A stretch of DNA of 64,000 nucleotides from Ursus arctos (GCF_023065955.2 NW_026622985.1:77179931-77243930), one strand, 5' to 3'; counted from the first letter of the stretch, positions 36,016-48,400 are shown. Made by a program: numbers and translations. Notes: generated by a model not told the origin, from the sequence alone.

Positions 36016-36025
36016 GAGGCGGGGC
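36016..36025 (+). promoter_or_regulatory. GC box
   Basis: GAGGCGGGGC, an SP/KLF-type site, just 5' of the first in-frame ATG (36,030). Confidence 0.6.
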
Positions 36026-36080
36026 TTTAATGTGGCGGAGGTTGAGCACCGCTCCCATGCCCCTGAGCTTTGGGGTTGAC

Positions 36081-36152
36081 ATGGAGCGAAGGCAGCAGGC
36101 ACAGGGCCACCACCGACGGGGACCGCCGCAGCTGGAGCTCGACAGGAGGAAG
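36081..36152 (+). CDS. First coding exon of an unrecognised gene (5' part only)
   Basis: The ATG at 36,081 has a strong start context (GAC ATG G). It opens 24 codons, basic and Q/R-rich (begins MERRQQAQGHH, ends ELDRRK). The exon ends at a consensus donor AAG|GTAGGT after 36,152, in phase 0. Two in-frame upstream ATGs, 36,030 (41 codons to the donor) and 36,057, have weak contexts. The frame is open from 36,030 without a stop. The location in the CpG block downstream of E-boxes and a GC box supports a real first exon. No domain is visible in so short a piece, and I do not recognise the protein. No second exon could be placed in the remaining 28 kb, so the first intron may be very long. It could also be a non-coding first exon with a chance frame. 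Confidence 0.55.
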
Positions 36153-38990
36153 GTAGGTGCCCGGCTGAGGTCAGGTCTTGAGCACAACCCTGTTTCAGCC
36201 ACCTCTGGGCCATTTGCTTTAGCCCCTGTCCCTCGTCACTCTGGCCTTGCAGTTAGGCTGTGAAGAAAATGATTTGTTTTCACGCGAACCGGCTCTTTCT
36301 GTAATTTTGGCATCCAGATTTTTGATCATCATCATACAGACCCCGTATCCCCTATCCTGCCAGTGCTGTTTGACGCATGAAGGTGTTTTGAATGTTACCG
36401 TGGATTAAAATTAAATTAGTGAAATTGGAGCCCACCCTGGAGGTGAATGGAGATATTTGGGACTTTTGTGAACTGGGATTATGAGCTTTTGTTCCATTTT
36501 GGTAGAATGCTGCTTTAGAGAACTGGGGAATGTTGGAGGCTCGCAAGCCTGAGATCCCTGTTAGCATTTATTGAATGACTCTTCTGGGTACTGTCACGGA
36601 ATCTGGAGACTCAAATGTTTATTACAATTTCTTTTTCCAGTTGAGTAAAGGGGCCTAGGGGGAAAAATGACCTAGAGGTCTTCTCTTTGCATATACAGAC
36701 ACCTAAAATTATTTTAATTTGATAGCATCACACAGTGACTGATTAATGTATGGTTGTGGAGAAAAAAATGTTTTGAGTTTTAATACAAGTTATTTTTGTG
36801 CGGAGTTCACAAGAAAGTATATTTCTTTTGGAAGGTTACATGTTTTTAAATGAATTATATAGCTTTATTGAAAATGGAGGCCATTATATTTTTAGATGTC
36901 AAACTTTCTTTACTTCTGGATATGCTTACGACAGTAAAAGAAACCTAATTTGACTTGAATATTGTTCTAGATCCAATTTTAACTAAATGTAAAGTTTCTA
37001 GATGCATTACCAAGACACCATTAACCAACATTCAATACTAAACAAGCTGGAACATATGGAACTTTAACGAAATAAATTAAAAAAAAAAAACACCAGTTAC
37101 ATGTTAATCTATTTTTGTTTTGGCTGTAATATTAGTTAACAATAGTCTTGAATCAGCATGAGGTAGTCTGATCCATAGCTTGGTTACTGGTCTCAATTAA
37201 TCTGAGAAGAGATATGTTTTATGTCACAAGAACGCCCTGGGTATGCCAGTCAAGCTATAAGCTCATAGAAAAATGTTTATTCCAGCTGCAGTTGCTTGAT
37301 GGATACGTTATCAACTCAGGAACCATCCTAGAAAAGAAACTGTGAAAAACATTATCATAAAAAATTAAATTTTTTACTTCTCAATATATGATCTGGTTAC
37401 TATGGAAACTGACAACCTGGCCTGGAAGCAATTAATTTTTCAGAAACACATTCCCCAGTCTTGTCATACAGTATCTTCAATGACCATAGAACTAAGTGCC
37501 CTAATATTTAGTCATTCTTTTAAAATGATTTTTAAAAATTATTTCATAGTATACTTTTTCTAACCTGGTATTGATATGCTGGGTATATAATATAATTCAG
37601 AATCCAGATAAGCTAGATATTTCAGTGGGAAAACAAACCCTTCCTTACCATAGTTAGGAGTAAACAGACTTAGGTAAATAAGGGAAAAATTAAGCTTTAT
37701 GGTCACAAAGAGATGCCCTTCAGCATTATAGATTACCTCAAAATTAGACTTAGAACGGGACACAGGAAAACTAGCCATTCCCTTCTGTAAATTATTTGTT
37801 AATATTACTAATAATAGCAATATGAAAATGCATGTATTATGTCTGTGATTTCATATGAGCTACATAGCAACCTTGTCACATAGTTACAAAATATGATGAT
37901 GATGAACTTCATTTTAAAAGTAATAAAACACGTTAAAATAATTTAAGGTATTTTACTTCAAAGTGCAACAGTGTTCAACAACTTATGAGTAGTAAAGTAA
38001 ATATATCTACCATTTCCAAGGCTATGCTGTGTCAGCTATGAATTCAGTGGTAGAAGAGCATATAAAAGGAGCTCATCTATTTGAGGAAAAGACATGGAGT
38101 TGTGTTACATGACACACAATTAAACCCAGGGTATGGGATGAAGCCTAATTGTAACAGTGTCACTGAGATAAATTCAGTCTGCTTCCTCCTTCCCCATGTA
38201 CAACTTCAGTGTATTTATTCAAGAGTAAAGGAAACACATTAACTGAACACATTCTATGTGTCTGACATAGTTTCTGACCTTTTATTCAGTTGGATTTAAT
38301 CGTGGGTGGAGAAAAAGTCTTTAAGATAGATTTAATTTTAATTAAATTCAAAAATCAAAATATGTGCCGGTAGTTTTTACTATTTCCAGGTAATTGGTAC
38401 TAGAAAGGGGCAAAATAAAAAGAAATGAAATGCCATAGTAATTAGCAATAATAAGCTTGAATTGGGACTTTATATTAAATATTTGAAAAATTGAAAGTAA
38501 CACTTAACCTTACATACAATGAAGTATAGGTTATAACTTTAGCTTTTACCTTATATTTATTAAGTTGTATGTTTAATAAAATATATTTAATAAAATAAGT
38601 TTATGTATTTAATTTTAGGCATAATGGTTATGAAAAAATATTTCATGCTAAGATATGGTTAATACCATGTTTGATTCACAAAATAAGATCATAGAGAGAA
38701 CCTATTTGCAAAAATATATGTGGATAGTTTTCAGTTTTCTCAAAGTCCTTCCTTAGTTCTATGATTTTAAAAATGATCTTGTTTTGAAGCATTTATAGTA
38801 TTACTGTTTTTGATACATTTCTTTTTCAGACTTTATTATATCTAATGCTGAGACATCCTTTTTTGGTTAACACGTTTGGGTTTAATTTGAGTAGTTCGCA
38901 GCTTAATTTTGATCAAATTTGTCATATCATGTAATTTTTGGATCATTAGAAGATTTTCTTTGCAAATTATTTGAGTTGATTTTTTTATTG
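36153..38990 (+). other. Probable start of intron 1; unassigned
   Basis: From the donor at 36,153 onward the CpG richness falls off sharply. I see no repeat or further exon up to the L2 at about 38,995. There is a short A-run at 37,079-37,090. Confidence 0.45.
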
Positions 38991-38994
38991 CAAG

Positions 38995-40110
38995 TCACTC
39001 AACAATTAGTTATTGAGTTCTTACTGTAAACTGTGTCTGGCACTGTTCTAGGTTCAGGGATAAAAAGCATAGTGTCCTTTAACCAGGTGGAGCATATATT
39101 TTATTTGGGAAAAGCAAATAAATAACATGAATTAATCAGTTTATAAGACAAACTCAGATAGTAATTGCTATGCAAATGTAATATGGTAATATGGTAGAAA
39201 TTGACTTCGGGTGAATAGGGTCTCTGGTTTAGCTGGTGTGTTCAGAAAAGATTTATTGAGCTTACACTAAAACAATGTGAAGGGATCATTTGAGGCTATT
39301 AAGAAAAGTATTCCAAATGTAGAAATTTGCAGGTAAAAAAGTGTTGGATGGGAACACAGCCACTGTGTTTGATGAGCAGGATACGGACATATGAAGTATG
39401 CAGAAGGGAGGTTGGAAGGATTAGGTTGGAGAGTTAGGTACTCTGTTAGGTAGAATATGATTGGCCATAATAATGAGTTGTATTTTATGCTGATTGAAAT
39501 TAAAAAAAAAAGTTTTGGAGGGTCTTATAGGGAAAGGATGCAGTCTGTTTTTAAAAGGATTACTTTGGCCGATATTGGGGAGAAAATAATGGTAGCAGGA
39601 ATGGTAATTAGAAGACTTGTATTAGTTGTGAGATTATAGCAAAATGGATAAGTGTGGTAGCAGGATACACCACATGATTTGGTTATAATTAGAACATAGT
39701 TGGAAACTAGAGCAAATAGGATATGATAGTAGATTATATGAGAGATAGATTATGAGAGGAGTAGAAGAATCGAAGAATATTCCTAGGTTTATGGGGAAAA
39801 GTAACTCACTGCCTGATATTTGCATTTACTGAAATGAGAAGACTTGGTTATAGATTAAGTCCAGGACCTAATATTTCTGTTTGACAAATTATCTTGGAGA
39901 TGTATATTCATCTCGTACTAATATATATATTAGGCCTCCGAGCAGAGATGGTTTGTAGATAGTTGGATATAAATGAAGAAGGCTAGAGCTATAAATATGA
40001 AATCAGTCACCAGCATGCAGATAACATTTAGAAACATGTAGATAATGGAAATAAATGATACGAAATGATCTTCAGTGACTGCTAACTAAAATCACTGGGT
40101 AAAAAGGTTG
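38995..40110 (-). mobile_element. L2 LINE, antisense (3' part)
   Basis: Begins with the reverse complement of the L2 3' end ('TTATTGAGTTCTTACTGTAAACTGTGTCTGGCACTGTTCTAGG'). It continues 'GCAGTCTGTTTTTAAAAGGATTACTTTGGCC', 'AGAATATTCCTAGGTTTATGG', 'TTTACTGAAATGAGAAGACTTGG' and 'TTGGAGATGTATATTCATC', matching antisense L2 in order. Old and non-coding. Confidence 0.8.
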
Positions 40111-40981
40111 AAAGAGAAACTTTATAATGGATGGATAAGATCTGAAGTTGATCAATTTTAACTGCCTAAAAAGATAGACATGATATATCTTCTTATTTGA
40201 AATGCATAGCAACTAAAAATAAATGGCACCACCTATGAAATATTCCTTTCTAAAAATTCAACATGAATCTCATAATATTCTGGGTCTAATTAAGTTTACA
40301 GAAACATTTGGGGATGCAATTAGCCAAATACAAGATGTTGGAAATTCTGCAGGACTAAGGACTAGTTTCCTTAAAAAGTGAATTGGGGAAAAACAGAGGG
40401 ATCTATTCTAGATTAAAAGAAATTTAAAAACCATGTAAAAAAACCTCAATCCATAGGATTTATTAAGATCCTGATTTTAAAAAAGCAAATATAAAAAGCC
40501 ACTTATTGAAATGGGACAAAGAGATTTTAACACTGACTGGATATAAGAAAAATAAATAACTGTTTTATGGCTATACTTAAAACAAAAATCTCTGGGTTAT
40601 TGAAAGGAGAAATGACATATGCCTGGTTAAAATTGTTTGGCTTTGGGTGGGTGGATAATGGGCATTATAGATGAACAAAGATTCATCATTTATTGGTTAT
40701 TATGCAGCTGGATTATAAAAAAGATTTTTGAATGTTTTATCTGTACTTGAAAATTCCCATGATAATCATGTTTATGCATAAAGAAAGGAGTAAATACATA
40801 AAACATTAAAATATAAAGCTGTGGAAAAACTAAGGAGAGCATAGAGGAGAGGGTTGAGATGAAGATCTTGGAGCAGCTCCAGCATTTAAGGGTTGAAGAG
40901 GAGAGTCACAAAGAAGCTGAGAAGGACTGTTACGGATATTGGAGGGAAGCCAGATAAATGCACGTCATGGCATCTAGAGGG

Positions 40982-40983
<2 letters not shown>

Positions 40984-41018
<35 letters not shown>
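40984..41018. repeat. (GT)n microsatellite
   Basis: About 17 GT units. GT units reappear right after the adjacent SINEC (41,225-41,236), so the SINEC landed inside or at the edge of this repeat. Confidence 0.95.
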
Positions 41019-41019
<1 letters not shown>

Positions 41020-41021
<2 letters not shown>

Positions 41022-41224
41022 TTTTTTTTTTTTTAAAGATTTTATTTATTTATTTGACAGAGATAGAGACAGCCAGCGAGAGAGGGAACACAAGCAGGGG
41101 GAGTGGGAGAGGAAGAAGCAGGCTCATAGCGGAGGAGCCTGATGTGGGGCCCGATCCTGGAACGCCGGGATCACGCCCTGAGCCGAAGGCAGACGCTTTA
41201 ACCGCTGTGCCACCCAGGCGCCCC
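41020..41224 (-). mobile_element. SINEC inserted in a (GT)n tract
   Basis: Antisense young-subtype copy: T-run, 'AAAGATTTTATTTATT', 'GAGATAGAGACAGCCAGCGAG' and head 'GTGCCACCCAGGCGCCCC'. Flanks GTGTGTGTACT / GTGTGTATGTACT look like the target duplication. Confidence 0.96.
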
Positions 41225-42193
41225 GTGTGTGTATGTACTAAAGAAAATGAGGGGAGTAGTTAAGATTGCAGAATGCTGCTGAGATTTTTGTTAAGATGAG
41301 AACTAAAAATTCACCATCAGATCAAACAAGATATTGGTAATGTGTCATTTTTAAGACCAGTTTCAGTGTGTTGCAGAAACAAGAACATGAACATAGTGGT
41401 TTGAAAGACAATGGGAGGTGAAAAAGGGGAGGCAGCAATATGGACAACTTTTTAGGGGAATTGAACTGAGAAATGAGGAGGCAACTGGATTGTGATATGT
41501 GATCAAGAATTTTTGGTTTTTTAAATTTGGATGATACCAGAGCAAGTTTGCATACCCACAAAGTACTGCAGTAGAAGGAAAGTGCTGGTATAGTAAAGAT
41601 GGAGAGAATTATATGGAAGAGTTTCTTTAGATGAAAAGGATGGGATCCTCCATATAAATAATAATAGGAGCAGAAATACTTTTTATGATCACAGTACAAA
41701 AAGACAGCACAGGTAGGTACAGATTTGGTGGTGGGAATAATAAAATCACTTGCATTCATCAAATATGATTGAGCTATAGATTAGACTTTTCAGGAGAAAA
41801 GATGGAAAATTGCTACGTCAAAAAATGAAAAGTCAATTTCTCTGTAACAGTGTGATTGTCAGTATTTATTGCCTGTTTGAGATTGGTGGCTACAAATTAG
41901 AAGCAAACCAGCATGGTCAGTATAGTTTGATTTTCTCCAGAAATACTCAGTTGCTTCGTTGTAAACATGAGGTATGCCTGCAGTTTGGATCAAAGAGGTT
42001 TGGCGTTTTTGCCAGTAGTAGAAGAAAGAGGCAAGGAAGTTCTAGGGATGTTTGCAAGGAAGTAGTTACCATGTGGTGATGGACTGACCGTGTGACGAGG
42101 TTGGACAGCTGTTGGCATGGGCATACTGGAGTAAATGAACCGGAAAGATAGGGATGTTGATCAGAAAATGGGGTGTCAAAAAGTGCAATTTGA

Positions 42194-42383
42194 GGGGCAC
42201 CTAGGTGGCTCAGTGGTTAAGCATCCAACCCTTATTTTTGGCTCAGGTCGTGATCTCAGGGTCCTGGGATTGAACCCTGCACTGGTCTCTGTGCTCAGCA
42301 GGCAGTCTGCTTGAGATTCTCTGTCTCCATTTCCTTCTGCCACCTCCATGTTCTCTCTCTCAAAATAAATAAATAAATCTTTA
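42194..42383 (+). mobile_element. SINEC
   Basis: Sense copy 'GGGGCACCTAGGTGGCTCAG' to 'AAATAAATCTTTAA'. Flanked by AAAGTGCAATTTGA (ending 42,193) and AAAGTACAGTTTGA (from about 42,384). Confidence 0.94.
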
Positions 42384-42419
42384 AAAAGTACAGTTTGATT
42401 GATAGTGCTATTAGTATTG

Positions 42420-42545
42420 TTGTTAATTTATATTAATATATATTAATATATTAATATATAAAATATATTAATATATATGCTATATGTGTTTTATAATATA
42501 TTAATGATAGTGTATTGATCATTGATACACTGAAGATAAAAACCT
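42420..42545. repeat. AT-rich tract with imperfect palindromes
   Basis: Repeated TATTAATATA units (about 42,427-42,476), followed by AGTGTAT..ATACACT arms near 42,509-42,531. Confidence 0.75.
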
Positions 42546-43012
42546 AATAAAGAGGCAAGTGGGTGATTGAAATTAGATTAAGGAAAATTTGCTTGAGGAG
42601 TAGGAAACCAAGAAACCAAGGAAGCCAAGAAACTGAAAAACCAATGTTTTCAATTTATCGTTTACATGATTATTGATGTAACCAAAAAAGATACCAAAAG
42701 TGGTGGTCAAAGAGAAGACATTTTAGTTGAAGACAGCAACATGTTTTCAAAGATCTGACTTTTTTGAAGGAGGAAGAAGGTAAAAAAAGAAGAAAAGTCT
42801 TACAGTAGGAGAAAATAGGGGAACAAGAATGTCATGTAACATATAAAAGACTTCTCTAGATTCTGAAATACTTGGAGGAAAAAAAAAGTGATTCCCTTTA
42901 GCTTACGTCTGCAAGAGAACATTATGTCCTCATTATATAGCCAGATGCTACTTGGAATGAGAAGATGAAGGAAAAATAAAGTGTAGAGATTTTTGAGACT
43001 GTTGTGTGGGGG

Positions 43013-43048
43013 TTTGATGAAGACTTTGATGAAGATTTTGATGAAGAT
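43013..43048. repeat. 12-bp tandem repeat, three copies
   Basis: TTTGATGAAGAC/T in three consecutive units (43,013-43,024, 43,025-43,036, 43,037-43,048). In one frame it reads as a Phe-Asp-Glu-Asp repeat, but no gene context supports coding. Confidence 0.9.
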
Positions 43049-45233
43049 TTTGAACTCCGGAGGGCTTGGTGAAAGAGAAACTGGGATCAGATAAAGAGAT
43101 ATATGTATTGAACAACATGGAGATAGCCACCCTGGAAATTGGAGTCACCAGGATGATCATTCTGATGGTGAATGAACTGAGATTGACAGAACAGTATGAT
43201 GGGATTGGGTCAAGAACTTTTTTAAGAAGAAAGAGAAATAGCCAAATATAGTTGACATGGCTTTTGATTAAATAATTTTAAGGAAGAAATGAGAAAATGA
43301 GAAAATAGAAGTTCTCAGGCAGCTGTTAAGTTTTGCATGGTTGTTTTTTTCTTTTCAGATCGAAAATGAAAGTAAATTTTGATTTCTGTATTCTTCAAGG
43401 CATTATACTACTGATCTCAGCAGAGTATTTTGTTTATTTGAAACGTGTAATTCCTCATTGTCTGTTACTTAATTCCTCCTTTTTTAAAATTCACTTCTGT
43501 TTATTGTGTTTCACAGCACTGAACCTTGCTTACCTATCGCTTTTCCTTATTTGTCCTATTGCCAGCAAAGTTTTATCACAGCAGGCACAGTGATAAACGC
43601 TGATGTCTGTGTTGTTAAAAAATAGGATCAAACAAAGCATCGTTCCTATGCTTAACCTCAGGAGAACTGTGTGATATTCAGTATAAAGAAGGACAAAAGT
43701 ATGAAGACAGTGGACTGGGGAATGTGGTAGGCAGATGTTTTCTAACTTCTGATTTAGTACTAATTCTGGAAGGGGTCCAGATAAATTTGCGCTTTAGATA
43801 TAGAGGATAATAGTAATGTATCTGCATGTTTACTTATATACCACATAATTCCCAAGAAAGAGAGAAATCTTTACGTGACTTCCAACAGCATTTACTATAT
43901 AATAAGATAAAAATGAAATTTGGATTCAATAGTATATAGTTATTAAATATGGATAAATGTTGAGCGCTACACTTTAAAACATACAGAATAAAGAGTCAGA
44001 TTTATTTATTTATAGTAAGTGCCGTAATTAATTTTTACTCCAATGGCTCTTTCTTCTGCAGGGAACGTAAAGTCAAAGCATAATTAAATGAAAGCAAAAA
44101 TAATGAGGTTCAAGTGTACATATTTTTGATAGCCTCATATAATTTATCAGTAAATTCTAGATTGTATGAACACTATGACAAGTTTTGTATATTACTTCTA
44201 TATGAAAAGTAGGTCTTATATATCCATTTGTAATATATCTGTTTTAACATTAGATAAAAATTAAATTTGTCAAGATGATTTAATGACTAAAAGACACATA
44301 AAACTATAATTTTATGTAGTTAGTTCTTTATGCCAAAACAACCCTTTGCGGAACTAAAGCAATGATTTTACTATGTACGTTACTAAATTCATTAAAATAC
44401 ACTATTCTCAAACATACATTTTGAGTTGTTTTTCTATCCATATTCTTGTATCCAGTTCACTATGGGATAAATAATTTGTATTGTAAAATGAATAAAGGTT
44501 AGAGGTTTATTTTACAGTTATAAAAAGGGATTATGTCTTCAATTTGAAGATAAACAGTTTATATTTGGTTAAAACTGTAATCCAGACTTCTTGCTTCATT
44601 TTCTACCCAATGCAGCTATTATAATCAGGCACGTTCAGTGTCACATCAGTAAGGAAAAGTTGCCTAATATATGTTATGAATTAGATAAATAAAATATTCA
44701 TACCTAAATCTATTATCTTAAGAATTCAAATAAAATATCTTTCATTGTATTATAGATGAAAATAGTTGCTTCAGTCCAAACTAAAAAGTTGATATGTTTT
44801 TTAGTCTCTATAAATTGAGAGAAATATACTTTCTGTGAGCTATAAGTATCTGTAGTCATAGAATAATAATAAAAATGATTTCTTTCTTTGAGTTTTAGGG
44901 GGAGTTTGGTACAGTACAGAAACAATGTAAAATACCAAAGTTTATTTAGATGTTATCACAATATTTCAGTTGCTTTTTAAATATTCCTTATAGGAAAACT
45001 AATGCCTTTAACATTTTATTTTACAGAAATACCTTAGTAAACGTAACTCATTTTAAATGTGGTGCTTTGATAGATATTTTTAAATAATCCCTAGTATCTG
45101 TTAAACCACATAATGACATTCTGTTGCAAGTAATTTTAAATATTTAAAAATATAGTGAGAATATATTAAAAGTTTAGATTTTCTTACATGTAACAATTCA
45201 TATATCCATTTCAGAGTAAAATCAATAGCATTA
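43049..45233. other. Unassigned sequence
   Basis: No named repeat seen. The best-looking intron/exon boundary (TTTTTTTCTTTTCAG, ending 43,358) is followed by an in-frame stop within eight codons if joined to the 36,152 donor, so I do not call an exon. Confidence 0.4.
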
Positions 45234-45413
45234 GGGGGCGCCTGGGTAGCGCAGTCGTTAGGTGTCTGCCTTCGGCTCAGGGCGTGATCCCAGCGTTCTG
45301 GGATCGAGCCCCACATCAGGCTTCTCCGCTAGGAGCCTGCTTCTTCCTCTCCCACTCCCCCTGCTTATGTTCCCTCTCTCGCTGTCTATAAGTAAATAAA
45401 ATCTTTAAAAGAA
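45234..45413 (+). mobile_element. SINEC with perfect target duplication
   Basis: Sense young-subtype copy ('GGCGCCTGGGTAGCGCAG', 'CTTCGGCTCAGGGCGTGATCC'). Flanked by perfect AAAATCAATAGCATTA at 45,218-45,233 and 45,414-45,429. The CT-rich linker near the tail is shortened. Confidence 0.96.
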
Positions 45414-45429
45414 AAAATCAATAGCATTA

Positions 45430-48400
45430 AGATTTTGCTTTAAGATTGTAAGCAGCCTATAGAAATCTAAAAAGCCCCTAAATTTAATTTCCCCTGAATC
45501 TTATGAGACTTATCAATAATTAATTATTTAAAGATTATTTTTTTCTTTCTGATATTTTTATCTTTAATCTTTTTTCTGAATTTGTATTTTTCCTTTGTAT
45601 ACCAGAAGTATTTATTCAGATTACAGTTCAGATGCAAAAGCAGGTCGGGTAGTTCACATATTTGTTCATAAAATGCCTTCAAATTCTTGACAACAGAAAA
45701 TATGAATGAACACATGAAGTCACAGACTGCCTAACTTTTCTATGAGGTTATTTAAATGAATTATTGGGGCTATTCCTTATTTTTTAGCAGTTCTTGTAGC
45801 AACTTACATTCAGCAGATTTGCACAAATATTTCCTGGATAAATTATTTAATTTATTAAACCAATTTTGCTAGATTGCCTCAAGGAACACATTTCCAGCTT
45901 TGGAGTAGACCTAGAGAAATCATATAGAAGTCAGATGGTCTCTTAACATACTAACTGGAGCTGCATACAAGTGAAAAAAAGATCAATTAAAATATCTAAA
46001 TACTGCTTGTTCCAACCACTGAATTAATATGGATTTAAAAGAATTCCACTATACCAGATAGGGCTTCTGGAAAGGTATGTTCTGGATAGCCTGAAATTTT
46101 TACCTTAGGGTTCGACTAAAATTAAAATGTTTTCAGTTACACAAACTAGTTGGATTTGCTAACCATTCTTGTTAGATAATAGAAGCTGAAAGGTTATCTT
46201 GAAACCAGCAAAGCTGTGGCTGTTTTTATTCCTTACTACCTTACATGAATTTGACTCTCGATATATAATAGTTCTGAGCTTATTTTGCCAAAGCTACCTA
46301 CGCATTTTTCTTTACTTGTCATTACAAAGGAATTGCACATTAATGATTTAGCACCTCTACTAAACCTCAAGTGAAAGGGCATATCACATCTAACAGTTTC
46401 TTTCTAAACTCAAGTCTCTGTTTCTCTCTCTCTCAATTTTAATAGAAGCAATGGATTCAGTTATTCCCATTAATAGAGCTCTTTTCACCTTTAAAGGCTG
46501 ACTTCAAATGCATTTTCCTCATTGAATCCTTCTCTAGCTTCTTAGTAACACTTTAACCAGTTTGTGTTTATGCTTTTTAAATAGATTGATTATATCTTCT
46601 AAGTACTCTGTTTCTTTATACTCTGTTAATGCAAGTTAAATTCTCTGAAGCTAGTGTTCACGTCATAATCGTATTTTATTATGTGCATATTAGGAATTAA
46701 AATATTTTTGTTAATATTCTCACTCTCAATCACATTAAACCACATACTCCTAAAAGCTTATTTTATAACCCTCCATTTAAGCAGTAATTCTTGAAGGAAA
46801 AAATATTTGAGAATCTGGTGGAATTCAGAAACTTAGACAAATAGTGAGGGAGTTATTTTAGGGTGATGATGAGAGAGACATTTCCATGCAGTAATTTTAC
46901 ATTAAGTGTCATCCTTTGTTTACTCACTCACAAATATAATCCAGGTACTATCAACATATCTTCTTAGGCTCTGTTTCAGGGTGTCCTTATCAATTTCCTT
47001 AGGGCTTTCCTGCAAGATTTTTATCCCAGTTAACCACCCCCCCACAACCACCTATTTTACTGTTGCCCTCTATTAATATTTTTGTAACATGACATTTAGG
47101 CACCTCAGTTGGAGAAAGAAAGAAGGAGAATAGGAGCATCGTGGCAAATGAAAAAAGGATTATTAGTGACACAATAAATGTGAAGTCAGAATGCCCAACC
47201 CATGAACATCTTGCTAAAGGCCTTCTAAGCATAGTATAACTTACTGTGAGTGGTAAAAGAGACTACATCATGAGCATGAGACTATATTAACTTAAAAAAA
47301 GACTCAAGTTTCCAGAAATCTGAAGGACCATCAGTAATATTAAACTGAAGAGAGTTAAGGAATCAACGATAAAAGAAGTGGTAGTAAGAAAGGGGAAGTA
47401 AGCATGAAAGAATTAGCATGACTGTTACTTCAGTGTCATGTTCTGGAAACTATTATGTACTCTAAATTCTCTCTTCATGACTATGTAAATCTTAATGAAT
47501 AAGTGAATCTTGGCTTTTCTAGGTACTAGTTGAAAAGAGCAAAAGCAAAATCAGAATATGTCTTTATGGTATCACTTTTCCCTTCCTTGGTAAGGCTCCT
47601 CTGATTACCTAACTCTGAATGGGGTGTATATTGTATAACTAAACATAATTATACATTTGGATTACCTCAACAAGTTCATTAATTTAAGGTCATGGCTTAT
47701 ATTTTACTATAAACTAATATTTTGTGGGAGATATAGGTAGAATACTTTGATAAAACCCACCATCTAATTAAAGAAATAACCGTGTCGGAAGTAAACATTT
47801 CAAAGTTTACTCAGGCTTTTCAGAAACCCCCAAATATATGTGTGTGGGTATTTGTGTGTGGGTTAGTGGTTACCAAAATACTTCTTAGAATCAATGATTT
47901 GCATTTTATCTCTCTCATAATTCCTTTCAGAGAAGACTACTTGAAACAACCCTCATCCCAACTCTAAATTTCCAATTTAAATGTCTTCCTGAAATTTCTC
48001 AGTTCTTGGCTCACAAGTCCTGCCCCCTTCCATTCTGTATTGTATTATCATCTTTCTTTTCTGTTTGAAAAATGCTTTCTCCTACTCCAGTTATCATTGG
48101 TTTAGCATTTTGTATTTTTGTTCAAACCACCAACTTGATTAGGTTAATAAAATGCTTAGCAGTCAAAGGAGCTGAATTTCTATTTGAAGGAGGGCACAGG
48201 AAGAGGGTACATGACTGGAAATAATTATTCATTATCTTTTTCTTTTACACACATCAGTTTAGAAGTGTAGATTGCTATTCTGTGTTCAAGTTCTTGTTCA
48301 TTTTAATTATTAAATATTTTATACTAAGAAATCTTGAAAATATAAGCTAAATAAACTTTGGTTTAATGGGATTAAGTGTTACTTAAAATTTACTAATATA

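Larger units (their letters stand above)
35901..36050 (-). ncRNA. Putative divergent first exon, minus strand (non-coding?)
   Basis: The minus strand reads GGGAAG|GTAAGCTC with the exon ending at 35,901 and the intron starting at 35,900, a near-perfect mammalian 5' splice site. The right boundary (start site) is arbitrary. An open frame of 82 codons crosses the exon region on this strand (stop at about 35,954), but it also spans the opposing exon and has no family resemblance. A promoter-divergent long non-coding RNA or a 5' UTR exon is more likely than a protein-coding exon. Unrecognised. Confidence 0.4.
35850..36240. promoter_or_regulatory. CpG-rich, probably bidirectional promoter
   Basis: This is the one clearly CpG-rich block in the window: about 24 CpG dinucleotides by hand count between 35,911 and 36,145, while flanks have almost none. 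It contains the palindromic E-box GTCACGTGAC (35,953-35,962), a second CACGTG (35,966-35,971), 'TCACGCGCGG' (35,997-36,006) and a GC box GAGGCGGGGC (36,016-36,025). No TATA box is evident. Consensus splice donors face outward on both strands (36,153 plus, 35,900 minus), which suggests divergent transcription from a shared promoter. The transcription start sites are not determinable from sequence. Confidence 0.8.
40830..42175 (-). mobile_element. L2 LINE, antisense (continuation, upstream part)
   Basis: Next stretch of the same L2 order: 'GGAGCAGCTCCAGCATTTAAGGG', 'CAAAGAAGCTGAGAAGGACTG', 'AATGCTGCTGAGATTTTTGTTAAGATGAGAACTAAAAATTCACCATCAGATC', 'GTACAGATTTGGTGGTGGGAATAATAAAATC' and 'ACCAGCATGGTCAGTATAGTTTGATTTTCTCC'. 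Interrupted by a (GT)n and a SINEC. Open frames inside (for example 41,322-41,762 minus) are L2-derived or chance. Confidence 0.8.

Noticed and set aside
41322..41762. 146-codon minus-strand open frame
   Set aside because: It sits inside an antisense L2. The plus strand follows L2 landmarks, so it is transposon-derived or chance.
43351..43600. Strong-looking 3' splice site (CTTTTCAG to 43,358) followed by an 86-codon frame
   Set aside because: Joined in phase to the 36,152 donor it meets a stop within eight codons, and the longer frame starts in another phase with no donor at its end.
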